A stretch of DNA of 64,000 nucleotides from Sphingobium estronivorans (GTDB taxonomy: Bacteria > Pseudomonadota > Alphaproteobacteria > Sphingomonadales > Sphingomonadaceae): NCBI RefSeq assembly GCF_008692605.1, contig NZ_LFCT01000022.1, positions 1 to 64,000 on the forward strand. Direction: 5' to 3'. This document shows, one piece after another, positions 24,208-33,308 of the stretch. Position numbers and translations under genes: made by a program. Position 1 is the first letter of the stretch, and every line of letters begins with the position of its first letter. The notes under the pieces are model-generated. The model was not told the DNA's origin, made no database searches, and was given only the letters and a program-made list of their open reading frames with translations.

Positions 24208-25478
24208 ATCTTCGCTTCCAGAATCCAGCTTTCGCGTTTCGCATCGTAATTTTCGACGACGATTGAATGATCCGCCATCAAGAGCTCGACGCATTCCTGC
24301 AGTTTCTCGTCCGTGTCTGTCTGGAAATGCTTGCCGCATTCTTGAACCAGATCGGACCAATAGCATTGGCGGGCGCCCAGAAGATAGGAATAGACCTTGG
24401 CCAGCCCCCCATCGAGGGATCGACGGCGCTTCCCGATAAGCGGAACGGTGAGCCGCTCACCTTGCCGAAGAACACCAGAACGATCGAACGTCCAAGGAAG
24501 AATGTGGCCCACCAAGGGATTCCCGGAGCGGGTGAAAACCACTTCTATTATATTGAACCCGTCCTCAGCGGCGGGCGCGGAGATACAGACAAGTGCGTCA
24601 CCGCCCGGAACGGAGAGCACTTCGACCGGGTCGGTGTGGATATGGCCATGCAGGTACAATATTGGCCTTCCGGCTTCCATTAACGAGGCGCGAACCGCTC
24701 CAGAGTTGACAAGTTCGGTATAGGGGGCAAGGCGGGTCATGCGCTGAGGGAGCAGGTTGTGATGAGCGACCACGACCAACTGTTCCTCCCGGGGCATCTT
24801 ACCAGCAGTCTCTACGAGATGCGCTATGCTGTTGTCGGAGAACGCCGGTGTGTCAAACTGGCGGTCGTAGTATGCGCTCAGGACCTTTGGATCACCCGCC
24901 GCGATCGCAGCCTCGATTGCAGGCCCCACACTATCACGAAACTCCGCAGGGATGTATTCAACCGCTCCACATCCCCAGCAGCTGTTCATTAATACGACCG
25001 CGCACGTCGCATCGGATGGCCCCACATGGCGGATGAGCGATTGCTCGACCGGGATCTGCTCCAATCCGACGGCGCTCAATGCGGCATTGAGCGGGCCGAA
25101 TTTTGCCGTCATGCTCGGCTTTTTCGCCAAGTTGCGATCAATGTCGTGATTTCCCGGCACGATACCGCAGAAGGTCAACGCGTTGCGACGCCCCTTGCCC
25201 AGTTGCAATGCGTTTGCAACGTAAGCCGCGCCCGCCCTATAGCCGTCCAACTTACCAAAGTCGGTCATGTCTCCCATGAGCAGAATTCCATCAATCTCCT
25301 CTGCCTCGCACATTCGATAGATGCGCTTGAAGACAGTCTTGATGGGTTGACGAGAAATGACGTTGCGCAGCTCAACTGAGAAAGTACGGTCCTTTTGGTC
25401 CACCGACCTTTCAGTGCGAGCAGCCGACGGCAGATGCAGATCGCCAATCTGCAGCAACCTGACGCGCGGTAACCCCAA
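24204..25478 (-). CDS. Calcineurin-like metallophosphoesterase, first gene of operon
   Basis: 424 residues. All five metallophosphoesterase motifs are visible in order: GDLH (~12-15), GDMTD, GNHD, VVAHHN and HGHIH. The C-terminal ~120 residues are an extra domain that may bind the ATPase partner. The start is TTG at 25478, supported by GGGGGA 6 nt upstream and an in-frame TAG just before it. It overlaps the ATPase gene by 4 nt (ATGA). The enzyme would hydrolyse phosphodiesters or nucleotides with two metal ions; the actual substrate (DNA, RNA, nucleotide signal) is unknown. Confidence 0.82.
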   Translation of the reverse strand: MGLPRVRLLQIGDLHLPSAARTERSVDQKDRTFSVELRNVISRQPIKTVFKRIYRMCEAEEIDGILLMGDMTDFGKLDGYRAGAAYVANALQLGKGRRNALTFCGIVPGNHDIDRNLAKKPSMTAKFGPLNAALSAVGLEQIPVEQSLIRHVGPSDATCAVVLMNSCWGCGAVEYIPAEFRDSVGPAIEAAIAAGDPKVLSAYYDRQFDTPAFSDNSIAHLVETAGKMPREEQLVVVAHHNLLPQRMTRLAPYTELVNSGAVRASLMEAGRPILYLHGHIHTDPVEVLSVPGGDALVCISAPAAEDGFNIIEVVFTRSGNPLVGHILPWTFDRSGVLRQGERLTVPLIGKRRRSLDGGLAKVYSYLLGARQCYWSDLVQECGKHFQTDTDEKLQECVELLMADHSIVVENYDAKRESWILEAKI

Positions 25479-25831
25479 TGTCTATCCCCCGATATTCAAC
25501 GCTTTAACCTCTTACAGAATTCACCGTGTGCTGCAAGGTGACGCGGGCGAGCATGGCAATCACGTTACACGGCTGTCACTCTCCACACATCCATCCTCAC
25601 TCCGACGAACACGGCGACCGCCAGCGATCAACCTTTCTACCATTGCTTCGCAGGAAGCCCTTTATACGGCCATCCGAAAGCTCAGGCGACTTGAATGAGC
25701 ACGTTCGGGCTCTCAACTTTCTATGAGCTGTGAACGGCAGCTTTCTTGATTTGGTGTTTCCTAAGCCGACATTCGGGTACGTCCCCGAGTTTCCAAAAAT
25801 CTGCTGTGCCTGAAGCCTTTCCGCGATAGCT
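25479..25831. other. No gene recognised; promoter region of the phosphoesterase operon
   Basis: About 350 bp between the phosphoesterase start and the dnaE2 stop. Only short plus-strand frames without recognisable content. It should contain the promoter of the three-gene operon; no clear box was seen. Confidence 0.5.
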
Positions 25832-28800
25832 TCAATGGAAATTTCTGCTCTTTATCAATGGCCGGTCGCGGACCTGATCGATGTGCAGATCTCTCACGAG
25901 GATGTCCCGTGGGTTGGGCGGACCAGCCAAAACCGCCCCAGTGTCAGGACCGACGTGGCTGAGCGCTCTGTCGTCTGGACCGAGTGAGGAAGGGCCAGCT
26001 TCCCATCTCTGACCCAGCGAACCCAGCAACGGCGACAAGTCGATGAGCTTCTTCGCGATCACATGGACAACCTCGCCCTCACGTTGCACCTGCCCATAGA
26101 GTCCCATCATCCGCGCCCCCATGACGATCCGCCGGTTCTGCTCGAACATGCGCGGCCAGATGATGAGATTGGCGATCCCGCTCTCATCCTCGATGGTGAT
26201 GAACATGACGCCCTTGGCCGATCCCGGCCGCTGCCGGACCAGCACCAGTCCGGCCAGCCAGATATAGCGCCCGTCTTTGGTGCGATCGAGCGCACTGCAA
26301 GGCACCATCTTCTGCCGCAGCAATTCCTCGCGCAGGAACGACACCGGATGCTGCCGGAGGGTGAGGCCGACATGGCCATAATCCTCGACCACCTCCCTCC
26401 CCTCGCTCATCGGCCGCAGCGCGACGGGCTGCTCGACAATTTCCTGGACGAGCCCGTTCTCCCGCGCGTCAGCGGCAGCAAACAGTGGCAATTGCTCGTC
26501 GCGCAGCGCCTTGATCGCCCAAAGCGCCTCCCGCCGCGCCAGGCGCATCGACCCGCGAAACGCATCGGCTTCCGCCAGCCGGTTCAGCGAGCCTATCCCT
26601 ACCCCGACCCGACGCCATAGCTCCTCTACGCTGACAAACGGTTCATCCGCCCGCGCCACGATGATCCGAGCGGCGTCAGCCTCTTTCAGCCCCGTGACCA
26701 TCCGCATGCCGAGCCGCACCGCGAACCGATCCCCATCCGCCGGCTCCAGCGTACAATCCCAGCGGGAAGCATTGATGCAGACCGGCCGCACTTCCACCCG
26801 GTGCGCGCGGGCATCGGCCACGATCTGTGCCGGTGCATAAAAGCCCATGGGTTGGGCATTCAGCAGGCTCGCACAGAAAATCTCAGGATGCCAGCATTTG
26901 AGCCAGCAGGACGCATAGGCGATCAGCGCGAACGACGCCGCATGGCTTTCCGGGAACCCATAACTGCCAAAGCCCTCGAGCTGCCCGAAGGTCTTCTCGG
27001 CAAACTCCGCCGTGTAACCGCGCTCGACCATGCCGCTCACCAGCTTTTCCTTGAATTTCGAGACGCCGCCGGTGAACTTGAACGTCGCCATGGCGCGCCG
27101 CAGCTGGTCGGCCTCGGATGCGGTGAACCCTGCGCATTCGATCGCGACCCGCATCGCCTGTTCCTGGAACAGCGGCACGCCCAGCGTCTTGCCCAGCACC
27201 TTTTCCAGTTCGGGCTTGGGGTATTCGACCTTCTCCTTGCCCGCCCGGCGGCGCAGATAGGGATGGACCATATCCCCCTGGATGGGGCCGGGCCTTACGA
27301 TCGCCACCTCGATCACCAGATCATAGAAAGTGCGCGGCTTGATATGCGGGAGCATCGCCATCTGCGCCCGGCTCTCGATCTGGAAGGCGCCCAGCGTGTC
27401 GGCGGCGCGGATCATCGCATAGGTGCGCGGATCCTCGGGCGGGATCGAAGCCAGGTCCATGCGGATTCCCTTATGTTGTTCCAGAAAATCAAACCCGCGC
27501 TTCATCGCCGTCAGCATGCCCAGCGCCAGGCAATCGACCTTCATAAATTTGAGCGCATCGATATCATCCTTGTCCCATTCGATCACCTGCCGGTCCGCCA
27601 TGGCCGCTGGTTCGATCGGCACCAGCTCATCAAGCCGGTCATGGGTCAGGACAAAGCCGCCGGGATGCTGCGACAAATGCCGCGGCGTGCCGATCAGTTC
27701 GCGCGCAAGATCGAGCGCCAGACGCAACCGCCGGTCGGAGAGATTGAGATTGAGCTCCTCGGCATGGCGCTCCTGCACGCCCTCCTCGCTCCACCCCCAG
27801 ACCTGCCCGGAAAGCGCCTTGATCAGATCTTCCGACAGGCCCAGCGCCTTGCCGACATCCTTGATCGCGCCCTTGGCGCGGTAGCGGATGACGGTCGAAC
27901 AAAGCGCGCTATGGTCGCGGCCATAGGTGTCGAACACCCATTGCATGACGATCTCGCGCCGCTCATGCTCGAAGTCGACGTCGATATCGGGCGGCTCCTT
28001 CCGCTCCTGGCTGATGAACCGCTCGAACAGCAGGTCGGAACGTTCGGGGTCGATCGAGGTGATGCCCAGGACATAGCAGACCGCACTGTTGGCGGCCGAT
28101 CCCCGCCCCTGGCAGAGAATGTCCCGGCTGCGTGCGAAGCGGACGATGGAGTTCACCGTCAGAAAATAGGGCGCATAGCCAAGCTCTGCGATCAGCCCCA
28201 GTTCGTGGCGCAGCAGGCGCGCGACCTTGTCAGGCACGCCCTCGGGATAGCGGACCTTGGCCGCCTCCCAGCTCATCTGCTCCAGCGCCGCCTGCGGCGT
28301 CAGGCCCGTTATGCTGGCTTCTTCCGGATATTGATATTTGAGCTCGTCGAGCGAGAAGCGGCAGCGGTCGGCAATTTCGAGCGTCCGCGCCAGCGCCTGG
28401 GGATAGCGACCGTAGAGACGGTGCATTTCCGCAGCCGGCATCAAATAGCGGTCGGCATACAGTTCGCGGCGGGCGCCGAGTTCATCGATCGTGCAGCGAT
28501 GACGGGTGCAGGTCATCACCTCCTGGAGCACCCGGCGGTGCGGATGATGATAGAGAACATCGCCGGTGATCACCGTCGGCACCGCATGCCGTGCGGCCAG
28601 GTTGGAGAGATTGTGCAGCCGCAGTTGATCGCCCGGCCGCCGGCGCAGCGTCAGCGCCAGATAGCCTCGTCCGGCAAAGATCCTGGCGAAGCGCGAAATC
28701 ACGGCTTGCGCCTCCTCCACCTCGCCGGGCAGCAATATGGCGAGCAGCCCTTCGGCAAAATCCGCGACATCGTCCCAGCCGATGATGCACTTGCCCTTCC

Positions 28801-29098
28801 CGCCCCGCTTTTTGCCGCGGCTGAGCAACCGGCAGAGATGGGCATAGCCGGATCGGTCGATGGGATAGACCAGCAGCGACTGACCTTCGGCAAGATCGAG
28901 CCGGCAACCGACGATCAACCGGACGCCGGTGACCTTTGCTGCCTCATGAGCGCGCACGATTCCGGCCAGGCTGTTACGATCGGTAATGGCGAGGGCGTCG
29001 AGGCCACAGGCTTCCGCCTGGGTGAACAGCTCCTCGCAGCTCGATGCCCCGCGCAGGAAGGAGAAATGCGAGGCGCATTGGAGTTCAGCATATCGCAT
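25832..29098 (-). CDS. dnaE2: Error-prone DNA polymerase III alpha subunit DnaE2
   Basis: 1088-residue C-family polymerase of the mutasome. It has an N-terminal PHP domain ([24 protein letters not shown]), palm motifs ([15 protein letters not shown]), fingers ([30 protein letters not shown]) and a C-terminal OB fold ([23 protein letters not shown]). The length and the MRYAELQ start are those of DnaE2 rather than the replicative DnaE1. It performs SOS-induced translesion synthesis with ImuA and ImuB, encoded just upstream in the same direction. A perfect GTTC-N7-GTTC LexA box lies 37 nt before the start. Confidence 0.96.
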   Translation of the reverse strand: MRYAELQCASHFSFLRGASSCEELFTQAEACGLDALAITDRNSLAGIVRAHEAAKVTGVRLIVGCRLDLAEGQSLLVYPIDRSGYAHLCRLLSRGKKRGGKGKCIIGWDDVADFAEGLLAILLPGEVEEAQAVISRFARIFAGRGYLALTLRRRPGDQLRLHNLSNLAARHAVPTVITGDVLYHHPHRRVLQEVMTCTRHRCTIDELGARRELYADRYLMPAAEMHRLYGRYPQALARTLEIADRCRFSLDELKYQYPEEASITGLTPQAALEQMSWEAAKVRYPEGVPDKVARLLRHELGLIAELGYAPYFLTVNSIVRFARSRDILCQGRGSAANSAVCYVLGITSIDPERSDLLFERFISQERKEPPDIDVDFEHERREIVMQWVFDTYGRDHSALCSTVIRYRAKGAIKDVGKALGLSEDLIKALSGQVWGWSEEGVQERHAEELNLNLSDRRLRLALDLARELIGTPRHLSQHPGGFVLTHDRLDELVPIEPAAMADRQVIEWDKDDIDALKFMKVDCLALGMLTAMKRGFDFLEQHKGIRMDLASIPPEDPRTYAMIRAADTLGAFQIESRAQMAMLPHIKPRTFYDLVIEVAIVRPGPIQGDMVHPYLRRRAGKEKVEYPKPELEKVLGKTLGVPLFQEQAMRVAIECAGFTASEADQLRRAMATFKFTGGVSKFKEKLVSGMVERGYTAEFAEKTFGQLEGFGSYGFPESHAASFALIAYASCWLKCWHPEIFCASLLNAQPMGFYAPAQIVADARAHRVEVRPVCINASRWDCTLEPADGDRFAVRLGMRMVTGLKEADAARIIVARADEPFVSVEELWRRVGVGIGSLNRLAEADAFRGSMRLARREALWAIKALRDEQLPLFAAADARENGLVQEIVEQPVALRPMSEGREVVEDYGHVGLTLRQHPVSFLREELLRQKMVPCSALDRTKDGRYIWLAGLVLVRQRPGSAKGVMFITIEDESGIANLIIWPRMFEQNRRIVMGARMMGLYGQVQREGEVVHVIAKKLIDLSPLLGSLGQRWEAGPSSLGPDDRALSHVGPDTGAVLAGPPNPRDILVRDLHIDQVRDRPLIKSRNFH

Positions 29099-29134
29099 GG
29101 CGGCACCTGCCGATTCTCACATCATAGCGCATAT

Positions 29135-29149
29135 GTTCGCTATTTGTTC
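29135..29149 (-). promoter_or_regulatory. LexA (SOS) box of dnaE2
   Basis: GTTC (29135-29138), seven bases GCTATTT, GTTC (29146-29149): the direct-repeat LexA box of Alphaproteobacteria, 37-51 nt upstream of dnaE2. Confidence 0.85.
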
Positions 29150-29242
29150 CAATGGGCAGAGAGTCAACGGGCACGGCGGTCACTCCGCCAATTTGAGCGC
29201 GATGCTGCCGCTGTCGGCACCATCGGTCCAGGATAAAAGGAT

Positions 29243-29271
29243 CCCCGCCGGAGCCTAACTCAACGGCGGGG
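29243..29271 (-). terminator. Stem-loop after the MliC-like gene
   Basis: CCCCGCCG (29243-29250) pairs with CGGCGGGG (29264-29271), perfect 8 bp. On the minus strand it is followed by ATCCTTTTAT. It lies between the MliC-like stop and the dnaE2 LexA box, so it would separate the imuA operon from dnaE2. Confidence 0.5.
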
Positions 29272-29355
29272 CCGAGGTTGAGGGGAGATGTCGCTCCAAG
29301 AGTGGGGCGACAAGCTGAAGCTATGCCTTTTCCGTAGCAATTCAAGATGGATTCG

Positions 29356-29697
29356 TCACCGATCTGAACCGGAAGGCTGGTCGATATGGCAATCCTGCCA
29401 GCCCCAGTCACCGCGCTGGACAAAGGCGACATAGTCATCGTCGAGGATCAGCGTCGCGTCCCCGTTGCGAAAATGCTGACCCAGCGACGAAGGCTTGCGG
29501 ACGAGCACCAGCTCGCTGTCGGCCAGTTGCACATGCGCCTGCCGACCTTCGATCCTAAGCCCAAAGCTGCGGCCCTGCGCGCACACGACACGTAGAGCTT
29601 TGTGATGATCGACAGCTTGAGCCGCCGAAGATCCCATCAGCATAAGGATAGCGAGGAGAGGAAGCGCAGGCACGGCAATCTCCACGGCACGCATCAT
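29356..29697 (-). CDS. Small secreted MliC-like protein (lysozyme-inhibitor fold)
   Basis: 113 residues. Signal peptide MMRAVEIAVPALPLLAILMLMGSSAAQA, then a domain with paired cysteines (RVVCAQG and WGWQDCH) and the order SSLGQHFRNGDATLILDDDYVAFVQRG. This resembles the MliC/PliC C-type lysozyme inhibitor pattern (SASGxxY, glycine turn, C-terminal Cys). The start was set at the Met-Met opening the signal peptide; the frame upstream is Arg-rich and antisense-like. It starts 25 nt after the preceding 57-residue gene and is probably cotranscribed. Family call is moderate. Confidence 0.6.
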   Translation of the reverse strand: MMRAVEIAVPALPLLAILMLMGSSAAQAVDHHKALRVVCAQGRSFGLRIEGRQAHVQLADSELVLVRKPSSLGQHFRNGDATLILDDDYVAFVQRGDWGWQDCHIDQPSGSDR

Positions 29698-29722
29698 CCC
29701 AGGCTCCAACGAATCTGCGCCC

Positions 29723-29896
29723 CTAATCCTCCGCGGGCGCGCCGGTTCCATTGGCCAGCGCGTTAGCGATCGTCGTCGCAAGGATCTCCTCCGCTTGCGC
29801 GCGCACGCCCGCATCCTTGGAGGCAAGGTCATTGCGCAACCATTGCGGCGCGCGCTCCGTGGCGCGCAGAATCTGGTCCTTCACTTTTTCGTCCAT
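29723..29896 (-). CDS. Small conserved hypothetical (57 aa)
   Basis: MDEKVKDQILRATERAPQWL begins a 57-residue, helical, Ala/Arg-rich protein with RNDLASKDAGVRAQAEEILA and a short C-terminal tail. It resembles small sphingomonad proteins of the DUF6771 type (APxW, then ARDPRLRERAAEELA-like). It lies 51 nt after imuB on the same strand and 25 nt before the MliC-like gene, so it is probably part of the imuAB transcript. Function unknown. Confidence 0.62.
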   Translation of the reverse strand: MDEKVKDQILRATERAPQWLRNDLASKDAGVRAQAEEILATTIANALANGTGAPAED

Positions 29897-29947
29897 TTCA
29901 AAGGCCTATGATCAACCCACATTGGCAGGGCAACAGGGCATTGGTGT

Positions 29948-31468
29948 TCAGCCAAAAAGCCCATGCAGGAACCAGCCCTGTCCGCCGGTCGCGCTGTCCA
30001 TGCCGTCACCCTGTCGGAACACCCAGTAGCGCGCGCCTGTTTCATCCTCGAGAAGGAAATAATCCCGGACGCTGAGCCACTCCGCTTCGCTCATATGCCA
30101 TTCGCCATAGATGCGTTCCGGGCCATCGGCCCGCTTCACCCGCCGCCGGATGCCGCGCCAGATAAAATGGACCGGAGGATGATCGGGAAGCAGCGCCATG
30201 GTGTCGATCGGTTCAGGCCGCGCGAACAGCCGCGCCGGGCGCGGCCAGCGCTCGGGCCAGCGGAGCAGCGTCGGATCGGCCATGGGCGCGATCCTGGTCA
30301 CCGACCGTTCGGGGATATCGCTCTCCCGCGCGGCATAGCGATAGAGCCGCTCCTCCCCTACCCTGTTGCCCAATATGTCGACCAGCGCGGCCACATCGGG
30401 CACCGGCACATCGCCAAGGTTGGAGATGGTGCGGAAACGCAAAGGCTCGACCGCCGGCGCCGCCAGCAACATGCGCTCCACCCCGAACCCCGGATCGACC
30501 GTCTCGATCCGGTCGCAGAGCAGTCGCCCCATCTGCTTGCGGTCCCGGCTGGGCCTTGCAAGCCCGGCACGGATCGCCTCGATCCCATTGTCGACGCGAT
30601 GGAAACGCAGGTCGAGTCGGCGGGCGCCCACCCCCGCCTCCTCCAACTGCTGGCAGAGCTGGTCCACCAGCTTGTGCGTGTAGCGCGCCAGCGTCTCGGG
30701 CGCGCCGATCGGTTCGGCAAAACGCCGCTCGACCTCGATGCGCTCGGGCGCGGCAATGGGCTCGAAGGGTTCCGATGCCCGACCATAGGCCTGGTCGAGC
30801 CGTTGGCCCGGCTTGGACCCGAACCGCAGCGCGAGCGAGGCGCGCGGCATGGCCTCCAGATCGGCAATGGTTTCGAGGCCGAGCTTGCTGAGCGACATTA
30901 TCGTGGCACGGTCGAGGCGTAGCGCGGCAAGCGGAAGATCGCCAATGGCATCGGCCAGTTCCAGCGGGTCGACCACACGAAAGGGGTCAGCGCCATAACG
31001 CGCCAATGCATGGGCAGCGCCATAGGCCGGCGCGCAGACGGCGCGTCCCGCCGTTTCCACTTCGGCCAGGCGCTTCAATATGTCGCGCAACACTCCCATA
31101 GCTCCCCCATGAGCATGGTCCGCGCCGGTGATGTCGAGCATCAGCCCATCGGGCGGATCGAGCGCGATGATCGGGGCGTAGCGGCGGAGCGACCAGATGG
31201 CGAGTCGCTCCAGCGCCTGCCTATCCGCCTCCAGGTCTGCGTCCATGATGAGCAGATCGGGCACCAGCGCCTGCGCCTGGGTCGCGGCCATGCCCGCATG
31301 GAGCCCGATCGCGCGCGCGGCCGCATTCGCCGCGGTGAGCACGCGGCGATTACCCTCCATGCCGACCAGGACGAGCGCCGCGTCAGGAGGCGGCGCGTTC
31401 CGCCCAAGCCTGCGACGCAGCCGATCGGTCGGCCAGGTCGGCAGGAAGAGCGAGACAACCTGTCGCAT
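29948..31468 (-). CDS. imuB: Mutasome protein ImuB (Y-family polymerase-like)
   Basis: 506 residues related to Y-family polymerases. N-terminal MRQVVSLFLPTWPTDRLRRR and the RRYAPIIALDPPDGLMLDITGADHAHGG region correspond to ImuB, which keeps the fold but lacks the full catalytic acid set. It links ImuA, the beta clamp and DnaE2 in SOS mutagenesis. The start at 31468 overlaps the end of imuA by 86 nt; an earlier in-frame Met at 31549 lies deeper inside imuA. Order is imuA-imuB-(small genes)-dnaE2. Confidence 0.93.
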   Translation of the reverse strand: MRQVVSLFLPTWPTDRLRRRLGRNAPPPDAALVLVGMEGNRRVLTAANAAARAIGLHAGMAATQAQALVPDLLIMDADLEADRQALERLAIWSLRRYAPIIALDPPDGLMLDITGADHAHGGAMGVLRDILKRLAEVETAGRAVCAPAYGAAHALARYGADPFRVVDPLELADAIGDLPLAALRLDRATIMSLSKLGLETIADLEAMPRASLALRFGSKPGQRLDQAYGRASEPFEPIAAPERIEVERRFAEPIGAPETLARYTHKLVDQLCQQLEEAGVGARRLDLRFHRVDNGIEAIRAGLARPSRDRKQMGRLLCDRIETVDPGFGVERMLLAAPAVEPLRFRTISNLGDVPVPDVAALVDILGNRVGEERLYRYAARESDIPERSVTRIAPMADPTLLRWPERWPRPARLFARPEPIDTMALLPDHPPVHFIWRGIRRRVKRADGPERIYGEWHMSEAEWLSVRDYFLLEDETGARYWVFRQGDGMDSATGGQGWFLHGLFG

Positions 31469-32144
31469 CACATGCTTCCACCAGAAAATCAGCGCTCTCG
31501 CCCGCGCGGCAGCGGATGAGTTCGACGAACCAGCGATGCCGCCCGACACCCGGCACCGGCAGCAACTCAGAGGGAACCGCCGTCACCCGCCAGCGCGTCG
31601 CCGCAGCCGTCGGCTGCCCAAGGTCCGAGGCTTCGGCCGATCGCCGCCAGCGGCGCACCGCGATACCGATCGTGCCGGTGCTTTCCGCCGCCAGTTGCAA
31701 TCGCCGCGAGGCGGTCATCGACAGCCGCGCGACCTCGGCCACCACGCCACCCAGACCACCATGGCGCAGCCCCTCCTCGAAACAGGAAAGCAGCGCGGTC
31801 TCGTCGCGGGCTTCCACATAGATGACCCGGTCGGGATCGAGCCCGGCTTGGGCGATGGCCGGGGCGAACAGATCGGCCTGGGTCATGCACCAGAGGATGC
31901 TGCCGCTGATCCGCCCGACAATGCCGGCTGCGAACAAGGCGGCCGCAGCGCCATCGGTCGCTCCCTGCGCGCCGCCCGCCACTTCGTGCAGCGCGCCCAG
32001 CGCCAGGCCGCCGCCCGGCAGCTTCGAATCGATCACCTCGATCCCGAACGGCAACACCGACCGCGCCCGGCGATCACCACCCTCGATCTCGGCGATTTTT
32101 GCGCGCAGCGCAGCGACATGGGGACGTGCCCCTCTTTCCGTCAT
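31383..32144 (-). CDS. imuA: Mutasome protein ImuA (RecA-like)
   Basis: 253 residues of the ImuA/SulA-like RecA-fold family, with VLPFGIEVIDSKLPGGGLALGALHEVAGG near the N-terminus and a C-terminal part typical of ImuA (HRWFVELIRCRAGESADFLVEACDATG). ATG 32144 (MTERGARPHVAALRAKI) is preferred over 32192 because the LexA box is at 32175-32189 and would otherwise be inside the gene. The first gene of the SOS-controlled imuAB operon. Confidence 0.92.
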   Translation of the reverse strand: MTERGARPHVAALRAKIAEIEGGDRRARSVLPFGIEVIDSKLPGGGLALGALHEVAGGAQGATDGAAAALFAAGIVGRISGSILWCMTQADLFAPAIAQAGLDPDRVIYVEARDETALLSCFEEGLRHGGLGGVVAEVARLSMTASRRLQLAAESTGTIGIAVRRWRRSAEASDLGQPTAAATRWRVTAVPSELLPVPGVGRHRWFVELIRCRAGESADFLVEACDATGCLALPADLADRSAASQAWAERAAS

Positions 32145-32174
32145 GAAGGGCCTCCTATGACTCGGCGGTTGTTT

Positions 32175-32189
32175 GTTCCTTTTTTGTTC
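32175..32189. promoter_or_regulatory. LexA (SOS) box between imuA and the divergent small-gene operon
   Basis: GTTC (32175-32178), seven bases CTTTTTT, GTTC (32186-32189), 31-45 nt before imuA. It is also 84 nt before the divergent gene at 32273, so it could repress in both directions. Confidence 0.87.
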
Positions 32190-32272
32190 CAAAGGCGCTA
32201 AGAGTCAATGGGCCGGAGTCGCACCCCATCGAGGCAGTCGAGACTGGCCTGAAATCATCGAGGAGAATCGCG

Positions 32273-32434
32273 ATGCAGCAACGTCGAAAGCTCAGTCTAC
32301 GGCTTGGCGCCAAGTCGGCTGAGGCGCCAGAACAAGCGGACTTGTTTGAGACCCCCGGCACCGAATCGACGACACCGCCCGTCGATCCCCGCAAGGATCC
32401 GGCGCTCGTCGACGATGATGAGATTCCGTGGTGA
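32273..32434 (+). CDS. Small hypothetical protein (53 aa)
   Basis: MQQRRKLSLRLGAKSAEAPE opens a 53-residue protein rich in Pro, Asp and Glu towards the C-terminus (KDPALVDDDEIPW). Ribosome site GAGGAGAA lies 7 nt upstream. No domain recognised; the acidic, low-complexity tail looks disordered. It is the first gene of a run of four small plus-strand genes divergent from imuA, sharing the intergenic LexA box. Confidence 0.6.
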   Translation: MQQRRKLSLRLGAKSAEAPEQADLFETPGTESTTPPVDPRKDPALVDDDEIPW

Positions 32435-32451
32435 AGCCAGAGGACCGGACC

Positions 32452-32619
32452 ATGGACCATATCGATCATATCCGCGAGGCGGTGGCGCAAGCGCTGGAGA
32501 AGCGCGGCTTCGACAATCGCGCTTTCCTGCGCGAGATCCGCGAAGGCCGGCGCGATGATGGCCCCTATATGCTGGGCGCTTTAGCCTGGGACGAGCGCGT
32601 GAGACATGCAAACCCGTGA
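32452..32619 (+). CDS. Small hypothetical protein (55 aa)
   Basis: MDHIDHIREAVAQALEKRGF, then DNRAFLREIREGRRDDGPYM and a short tail. The ATG at 32452 has AGAGGA 7 nt upstream, which favours it over the GTG at 32431. Helical and charged, no recognised family. It overlaps the next gene by 14 nt, which suggests coupled translation. Confidence 0.58.
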   Translation: MDHIDHIREAVAQALEKRGFDNRAFLREIREGRRDDGPYMLGALAWDERVRHANP

Positions 32620-32941
32620 TGGCATCACCCACGATCATGATCGGCAGACGACCTCCATCTTCGAGGCCGCCCATTGGGGCTATACGGTCAAGGTCGAATG
32701 CCGCTGCCGGCGGGTGGGCCTGTTCGAACCCCATGGCCTGTGGTGGAAATTCCACCGCAAAGGTTGGACCGATGATTTTCGCGACGCAGTCCGATGCTTC
32801 TACTGCACCAGCTGTTCGAAACGCTATGGTCGCAAGGTCCGCCCAGTCTCGATCGAAACCACCCGGCAACCGCTGCGGATCAAATTTCCCCCTCCCGATG
32901 AACGGGAATGGAAAAAGGCCGTGAGCCGACACAGAGGATGA
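32606..32941 (+). CDS. Small putative zinc-binding protein (111 aa)
   Basis: 111 residues. Two cysteine pairs, VECRCRR near residue 31 and CFYCTSC near 64, could bind one zinc ion. The layout (CxC, ~30 residues, CxxC) recalls the separate 80-residue protein at 36608-36850 (IECACGR and CKRCG), so the two may share a fold. It overlaps its upstream neighbour and ends 4 nt before the next gene. Role unknown; RNA or DNA binding would be a guess. Confidence 0.62.
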   Translation: MQTRDGITHDHDRQTTSIFEAAHWGYTVKVECRCRRVGLFEPHGLWWKFHRKGWTDDFRDAVRCFYCTSCSKRYGRKVRPVSIETTRQPLRIKFPPPDEREWKKAVSRHRG

Positions 32942-32945
32942 AGCC

Positions 32946-33308
32946 ATGAGCATCAAGGCCGTACCGGAAGAACTGTTCGATATTCCCGATAATCTCTCAC
33001 CGGGCGAATATCGCCATGTTTGCGCCCAGATCGCGATCCAGGCGGTAACCCATGCCATGGGATCGCGCGAGGTGCAGGAAGGCCATGCCAGTATCGCCAT
33101 GCCCATGCTGACCGAAGCCCTCGCCATGGGAATCGCGATGCTGATCACCGCGGACGACGATCAGCAAACCCCGCGCGACATGCGGCTATCGGGCGAGCAT
33201 TTCGGCAAGATGATCGGCGGCTTTGCCGCGATCCTCAAAAATGGCGACGACACGACCGGGACCCAGCTCATGGCGATGCTCGGCGTCACCAAGACAAAAC
33301 TCAATTGA
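32946..33308 (+). CDS. Conserved hypothetical protein (120 aa)
   Basis: MSIKAVPEELFDIPDNLSPG begins a 120-residue helical protein with a long Ala/Met-rich stretch (IAMPMLTEALAMGIAMLITA) and no signal peptide. No family recognised. It is the last gene of the four-gene run after imuA's divergent promoter, starting 4 nt after the previous stop. Confidence 0.6.
   Translation: MSIKAVPEELFDIPDNLSPGEYRHVCAQIAIQAVTHAMGSREVQEGHASIAMPMLTEALAMGIAMLITADDDQQTPRDMRLSGEHFGKMIGGFAAILKNGDDTTGTQLMAMLGVTKTKLN

Noticed and set aside
26801..29236. 811-codon plus-strand frame opposite dnaE2
   Set aside because: It mirrors a high-GC coding gene on the other strand, has no recognisable domain, and dnaE2 is certain.
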